NCBI GenBank assembly: GCA_003640385.1
Contig: RCAB01000921.1
Span: 1-12,709, forward strand
Length of the DNA stretch: 12,709 bases
Direction of reading: 5' to 3'
Source: Setaria digitata
Taxonomy: Eukaryota; Nematoda; Chromadorea; Rhabditida; Setariidae
Below, one piece after another: positions 7,997 through 12,709 of this stretch. Every line of letters begins with the position of its first letter. Position 1 is the first letter of the stretch. The notes under the pieces were generated by a model. It was given only the letters and a program-made list of their open reading frames with translations. It made no database searches and was not told the origin of the DNA. Made by a program: the position numbers and the translations under genes.

Positions 7997-8321
7997 CTGA
8001 AAAAAAGTTTTTCTAGGACTAGAACATAGATTTAAATTGGATAAAGAAACTAAATTTCATAATTTTTTTTCTTCCTACTTGTTTTTCTGAAGAAATTTAG
8101 TAAGGTTTTTTATCCATTTTCGAACCATTGCTGTTTCTTCATTTTTATTGATATTTTAATGCTTATCATGCAGTAACTTAAGTATTTCATCTCGGAAAGT
8201 CTAGAATCAAGTTCTCTCCAAACAATTTTATGATCAGTTGAAAAATTTATAGCTAATTTTAATTGTTCCATTCAAAAATAAGTTCTTCGATGTCGCAGTA
8301 AATGAATATAATTAAAGTCTA

Positions 8322-8351
8322 AAAATATGAAATTAGGTATTTTCATATTTT
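8322..8351. repeat. Perfect 11-bp hairpin, first of an adjacent pair
   Basis: AAAATATGAAA (8322-8332) is the exact reverse complement of TTTCATATTTT (8341-8351), with loop ttaggtat. It stands one base away from the second hairpin at 8353-8400. Confidence 0.7.
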
Positions 8352-8352
8352 A

Positions 8353-8400
8353 TTTTTAAATTGACCAACAGCTCAACTAAACTGTTAGTCAATTTTAAAG
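8353..8400. repeat. 19-bp imperfect hairpin, second of an adjacent pair
   Basis: The core arms AAATTGACCAACAG (8358-8371) and CTGTTAGTCAATTT (8382-8395) match at 13 of 14 positions and extend imperfectly to 8353 and 8400, with a ten-base loop. The single core mismatch would be a G-U wobble in a minus-strand RNA. Confidence 0.7.
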
Positions 8401-8687
8401 AAATAAAAAAAAAATAAGAAGCTTAATTTGTTTTTCAATAAGAAGTCTTAGAACTTGTTCCTCATAAATCTAAATTATAGCTAGAAAAAATATTCCTAAG
8501 AATGCTGGGACAAAAAGAAAGAAGAGAAGGTAAGAAAAATTAAATTTGATGAAATGATAAAAATTGAATTTTTTTTAAATTTCCTCTAGCAGTTAAAACT
8601 TTTGGGCCAGTGGTACATGATGATTTTTTTACAAATTATAAATTTCTATGAAGAAAAAAAAAAGAAATTTTGCACAACTATCTTGCT

Positions 8688-8781
8688 ATGTGCTAATTTG
8701 TTTTACATTTTTACTTACTATATGTAAAATAAGTCGTCTAAAGCAAAAATTATCGAATATTTTCTTGGCAAATTAGCACAT
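8688..8781. repeat. Nested inverted repeats, 94 bp
   Basis: The outer arms ATGTGCTAATTTG (8688-8700) and CAAATTAGCACAT (8769-8781) are perfect reverse complements. Inside, TTTTACAT (8701-8708) pairs with ATGTAAAA (8722-8729) and can extend by about three more pairs at the expense of the outer stem. I see no clear target-site duplication outside the arms, so a miniature transposon is possible but unproven. Confidence 0.65.
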
Positions 8782-9861
8782 GTTTTAATTGAAGAATTTA
8801 TTCATGAACTAGAAATACTACTTTAATTAATTTAAATTTATATGTTTTATGATACGCGAGAACTAGTGAATCAGCATTTACTTTGGAAATAATCACATCT
8901 GATATGAGCGTTAGCAATGGATCAATTATCAGATATGATGCTGTATATAATATCTAATAGAAATTGAATAATTAAATTGCGTAACAATTTGAAAGCACCA
9001 ATTACAACAGCTATAATATTATTAATTTTTTCCAAGTTATAAGTGATCAATTGTTCTTGCCGTGGAATAATGTAAATTTTTCGGCATCATCAATTGCGCA
9101 CCAAATATTATTCTAGCAATAAGCATTTTCACACAAATCAATTGTCATATTTAGCTAAATTTCTCGGTGTGAAAGTAATGCAAAGGTCATTTTAGGCTAA
9201 ATGTACATTTTGTGCATGCTACTGTATAACTATCCTGAAATTAATTTTCCCATTAGAAATAACAAAAGAAATGAAAATCAATGTACCTCAAATGCTTTTT
9301 GAAGACTCATCCATTGTAAATTTGCAATTTAAATTTGTTTTCATTTATTAGCTGATTGAGAACCGCACAACAGTATAAAATTCCGTACTCTTCAAAAGAA
9401 ATAATTACTCATTTAGTTAGATGTGGTGTTTAAATTTTGTAAGATCAGCAAAACTGATAACTTCTAGGACAAATATTTAATATTTGTAGAAAAATGAAGA
9501 AAAAAAAAATGATGTTTGGGATGTCGTAAGAAAATGTTAATCAAATTTTTTTTGCGCTACAAAAAAGGAAAAAATCCAGGCAAAAATTAAGTGATAGTGA
9601 AATATTCTCACAAAGTCTAAAGCAATTTATCAAAATTTTTTATGAAATTCTAATAAACTAAAAATAATAAAAAAAAAAGCAATATTTCAAGTTAGAATTG
9701 CATAATTCTCATCAATCCTTTTTGTGAAAATTAAACAATGAAATTTAAAATATTCTCTGAAATATTGTAATCTGTGAATTATCTAGGAATTTATTTTCAT
9801 AATTTTTAATTCTTTTAGCAAATTAAACTACAGCACTATTTTATTACTGCAATGGTATTTA

Positions 9862-9883
9862 TCTTTATCAGCTCTGATAAAGA
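9862..9883. promoter_or_regulatory. Palindromic pair of GATA-type sites
   Basis: TCTTTATCAG-CT-CTGATAAAGA is a perfect 10-bp inverted repeat with a two-base centre. Each half contains TGATAA on one strand, the core bound by nematode GATA factors of the ELT family. It may be a paired binding site or simply a small hairpin; placement far from a known start limits confidence. Confidence 0.35.
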
Positions 9884-10358
9884 AAGTTAATCTAACATAA
9901 CTTAGTCCTGTTAAAACTCAATTCGATTTTGTTTCCGAGAAACTGCTGTAAAATGCAACTCGAAATTAGAGCGAAATTTATACGAATTCTTTACGATCTA
10001 TTGTAATCTAAAACGACCAATCAGTTTCGTTTCTGATAACTTGAATGATTTTATGGTTTTTAATTTTTTTTTTTTTGTATCTTATGGGAAAGATTTCACA
10101 TCTTCTCGCTAATTTTTAATAATAAAATTAAAACAATATTTCTTTAAGATATCTGTTAATAATCTCCTTAAAAATAGGATGGTCGATCTATAACAAATAC
10201 ATTATGTTATATCAGATATCTTGCTTATAAACAAGTTTAGAAAAAATTGCTACTAACTAAGAAAATTACTAGTTGATGAGTTAAAAAATTTGTTAGTAAT
10301 AACAAAGTTTTTTAGCTACTTACTAATTATTAATTACTAGCTCATTATTTATCACTTA

Positions 10359-10810
10359 TTAGTCACTAAAGGCTATATGAATGGAAGGATTTTTTTTTTC
10401 TTTGTTAGATTGTACCACGGTGTTTTGATCGAGAACGACAGTAGCATTATAAGTTTGCTGCAACATTTTACGTATCTCCAATCGTTTCGTTCTTCGTTGT
10501 TCATCACGTGTAACGTGTTGTTGCGCTGTAGCTTTCTCATTTGCCGTTTTTTGTGAAATAGATGAAATGTTTAAATCAAATGAAATTATATCAATGGATT
10601 CGTATCGGAATTTGTTGAACATGATGAAGTTGGTGTTGTAGATGATGATGATGAAGATGCTTCTTCATTCGTTGTCGATGATTTTTTTCCTACTATAACA
10701 CTTGATACAATGCTACCAGTTGTCTTGAACAATTTTTACATATTCTTCGTCTCCGTGATACTTCTTCACGACGCACTGATCCATTGAACTGCTCGTCGTT
10801 TCACTTATAT
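10359..10810 (-). pseudogene. Candidate degraded or unresolved coding locus
   Basis: This patch has higher GC than its flanks and overlapping minus-strand frames of coding-like content, each ending where the next is already open. One frame contains SVRREEVSRRRRICKNCSRQ (about 10780-10710). A second, 10735-10586, is Ser/Thr-rich with a six-Ser run encoded by an ATC/TCA triplet repeat near 10640-10656. A third, ending at 10359, contains HVTRDEQRRTKRLEIRKMLQ and then QTYNATVVLDQNTVVQ, basic and probably helical. No clean acceptor-donor set joins them, so frameshift decay is one explanation and short unseen introns another. I do not recognise a family. Confidence 0.3.
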
Positions 10811-12170
10811 ACGCACTTTAATAATTAGTCAGGTGAAAAATATAACTTGGAAAAAAATCTAACTCAAAAAGAAAAATGTATTCAAATTTAGAAAAAAAAT
10901 TAAATGCTCTACTTTTATATTTTGCAATTGGCAGAAAGAATTTTGAGTTAATTGATAATGACTGATAAAAGTAGATGCATCAATTATATGCACCCTTGAA
11001 GATCAGTTCAGTTAAAAGTGGGATTTAAAAAAGAAAATGAAAAGAAAAAGGTTATATTATAATTTTTATAAAAATGTTTAAAAAAATTTCATACTCTTGA
11101 ATTTTGCAGTTTACATGACGTGTTAAATCAAGTGATAATAATCGACATGATTAATCGAGCTATCAAGTTCCTAGTTGGTAAACTGATAAAAACCCAAGAA
11201 AAGAAGAGGGAACATCTCAACATTTTCTATTTTCCTTTTTTTTTATCCAACGAAATGCCTTTAATTGTTTCAACTTGCTCATTACTTACTTGAAAAATTT
11301 AAAGCTTGGCAGGTAATTTGTATTTTGCACCGGCTCACTAAAAATTAATTACTTGATTACACTCAAGAATCTTATTAATCTGCTAATGCAAAACCCATTT
11401 GTAGCATTCAAGAATTTCACTTGAATTCTAGATATTATAGGGATAAACAGGTTGGAGACTAATAAAGGAGCCTAATAAATGACAAACACCGATATAAGGA
11501 AAATTTTTTCATTGCGCATGATTTGTTGGAAGACAGAAGTTAGTATTGCGTTGATTTCATGTAGCAATACGAGAACACAATTCACATTCAGAATTCACTG
11601 TTTCAAAATTAATTTTTTGAGCTCTAACTCCTAATTTTGACTTCCAAAAAATTCTAATTTGTCAATTAAAAAAATTTTTAGAATTACAGGAAAAAATAAA
11701 TTAGTAAGATTAAAACGGAAAAATTATTTAACAAAATGAAGCGGTACACGTACAATGAGCACGAAAAATAATCATATTGATTGGTTCTTTGATCGCTTGT
11801 CCGTTTTCTGTTTTCTAGAGCAGTGAGTGCATAAAGAAATAAATAATAATAACAATAATGCGAAAGAGAGGTGAACGTCAAACAGGTAACAATTTCACGT
11901 GAAACACGTAATAACTATACTAGAAATGATGCAGTTTCAGCCCACCGTCCGTAAGCGGTGTAAGAATGAGTAAATATGACTTGCATTAAATCCATTAGAG
12001 TAATTCTATAATATTCTTTTAATTCCCATAATATTTTACAAAAATAAAGAATGAAAAAAAAGGCAAATTCGAGAAAATTTGAATAAAATATTTCAATGCA
12101 TTTAGTCTTGTGGAAATTATTTTTGCGGCAGAATCTTTATGATTTTGAGGAATTTTTTATCATCATTTAA
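10811..12170. other. AT-rich stretch without a supported gene
   Basis: The only coding-like hint is a 48-bp interval at 11290-11337 (minus) framed by atttttag and CAA|GTAAGT, too short to call. A minus-strand frame at 11684-11881 has ordinary chance content (Leu/Ile/Tyr-rich). A 12-bp palindrome, TTTCACGTGAAA, lies at 11894-11905. Confidence 0.45.
11894..11905. promoter_or_regulatory. Palindrome containing a CACGTG E-box
   Basis: TTTCACGTGAAA is a perfect 12-bp palindrome centred on the E-box CACGTG, the class of site bound by bHLH factors. Its right half extends to ACGTGAAACAC, which recurs at 12275-12285 in the repeat cluster, so it may instead be repeat-derived. Confidence 0.3.
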
Positions 12171-12418
12171 AAATTCTTGATTAAAAATTTAGATGAAGCT
12201 GAATATGGACCGCTCAAAATTACGTGTTTTATATAAATTCGGTGTCAAATTCGAGATCTCACCTATAATTAATTACGTGAAACACCATTTGGTATCGAAT
12301 TTACGATCTTGTGATTATGGTTGATCTCCTGATTAACATGGGTCAAATTCGAGATTAGCAAATTGGAATAAAATTCTCGTTAAACAATTTAGATGAAGTT
12401 GAATATCGACCGCTTAAC
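12171..12418. repeat. Diverged repeat cluster with 200-bp and 50-bp spacing
   Basis: A segment of about 48 bp at 12171-12218 recurs at exactly 200 bp, 12371-12418, without gaps; the best-kept part is AGATGAAGYTGAATATSGAC (from 12191 and 12391). Between them, related words occur at 12241 (ggtgtcaaattcgagatct), 12291 (ggtatcgaatttacgatct) and 12341 (ggtcaaattcgagatta), 50 bp apart. This looks like a fragment of an old satellite or a complex tandem repeat with a unit of about 50 bp and a higher-order period of 200 bp. No coding frame runs through it. Confidence 0.65.
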
Positions 12419-12709
12419 ATATTATATTATTTCATATTATGACTTCAGTTATAGTCATTTAGACAAAAGATTGCTTCTAAATCATTTTTATGCCAAGTAG
12501 AAAATTTCGGGATGACATGGGAAGCGACTCACACAGTTGAAGGGAAAATTCTTCCTATAGGTGGAAAAGAAAGCAGTGTAGATTGAAATATGGGTTTGCA
12601 CGCAGCATAGGTAAATATCAACTTGATATTTATATCAACTGCAACAAGAAAGCAAGGACAAAAAGCAATAAAGATATTTGACACGGCTAAAAAACAAAAA
12701 AAAAAAAAA
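12419..12709. other. AT-rich tail without a recognised feature
   Basis: I see no gene or repeat here other than the terminal A-run (about 12689-12709). Confidence 0.5.

Larger units (their letters stand above)
8008..10355. other. Long AT-rich noncoding stretch with several inverted repeats
   Basis: No open frame with recognisable content was found on either strand. Short minus-strand frames (for example around 9053-9130) close quickly. It may be a long intron upstream of the EF-hand exon, or intergenic. Its main structure is the inverted repeats listed separately at 8322-8400, 8688-8781 and 9862-9883, plus a patch of repeated ttagta/actaa words at 10240-10370. Confidence 0.5.

Noticed and set aside
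604..9196. Isolated TTAGGC-like words (about 604 and 9191), the nematode telomere unit
   Set aside because: Single occurrences, not tandem; no sign of telomeric sequence.
11436..11475. tagggataaacagg resembling a conserved large-subunit rRNA motif or a homing-endonuclease site
   Set aside because: The match is interrupted by an extra A and the flanks do not resemble rRNA; treated as coincidence.
11684..11881. Minus-strand ORF of 65 codons
   Set aside because: Its content is Leu/Ile/Tyr/Phe-rich as expected by chance in AT-rich sequence, with no splice or homology support.

Overview
This window looks like an AT-rich invertebrate nuclear sequence, most likely from a nematode. The evidence is split genes whose exons sit between acceptors of the form T-rich+CAG and donors of the form GTATGTTT or GTTAGT, introns of roughly 190-280 bp, and compact exons in very AT-rich surroundings. 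There are no bacterial-style operons, ribosome-binding sites or long uninterrupted ORFs. The species cannot be fixed from the sequence; a filarial-type clade III nematode is only a guess. Every coding exon I can support is on the minus strand, so transcription runs from high to low coordinates.

Layout. 1-300 is an AAT/AAAT-rich simple array. 365-911 holds two exons of an unrecognised, probably coiled-coil protein with a well-phased intron between them; the gene continues off the left side. About 970-4440 is a 3.4-kb degenerate AAT-derived array with strong strand asymmetry (plus strand A/G-rich, C very scarce), ending in a cleaner (AAT)n core at 4283-4361. 4440-5230 is more complex sequence with an imperfect tandem duplication and one doubtful 72-codon ORF. 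5230-6755 is AT-rich noncoding sequence. 6758-7726 holds three exons that together encode four kelch blades, most like the KLHL10/SPE-26 group of kelch proteins, but with no BTB/BACK part in the expected place. 7833-7996 is the last exon of a protein with a textbook calcium-binding EF-hand. 8000-10355 is noncoding and carries several clear inverted repeats. 10359-10810 has raised GC and several overlapping open frames, suggesting a degraded or multiply spliced coding locus. 10810-12709 is AT-rich with a small repeat cluster at 12171-12418.

Working picture. The kelch exons are the firmest annotation: intron phases match at both junctions and the blade motifs are clear, although blade 2 is eroded. 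Either they are the 3' part of a gene whose BTB/BACK exons are lost or displaced, or they form a kelch-only transcript starting near 7700. The EF-hand exon abuts them on the same strand with only about 110 bp between, so the two are either close neighbours or parts of a rearranged locus. No RNA gene, CRISPR array or intact transposon was found.
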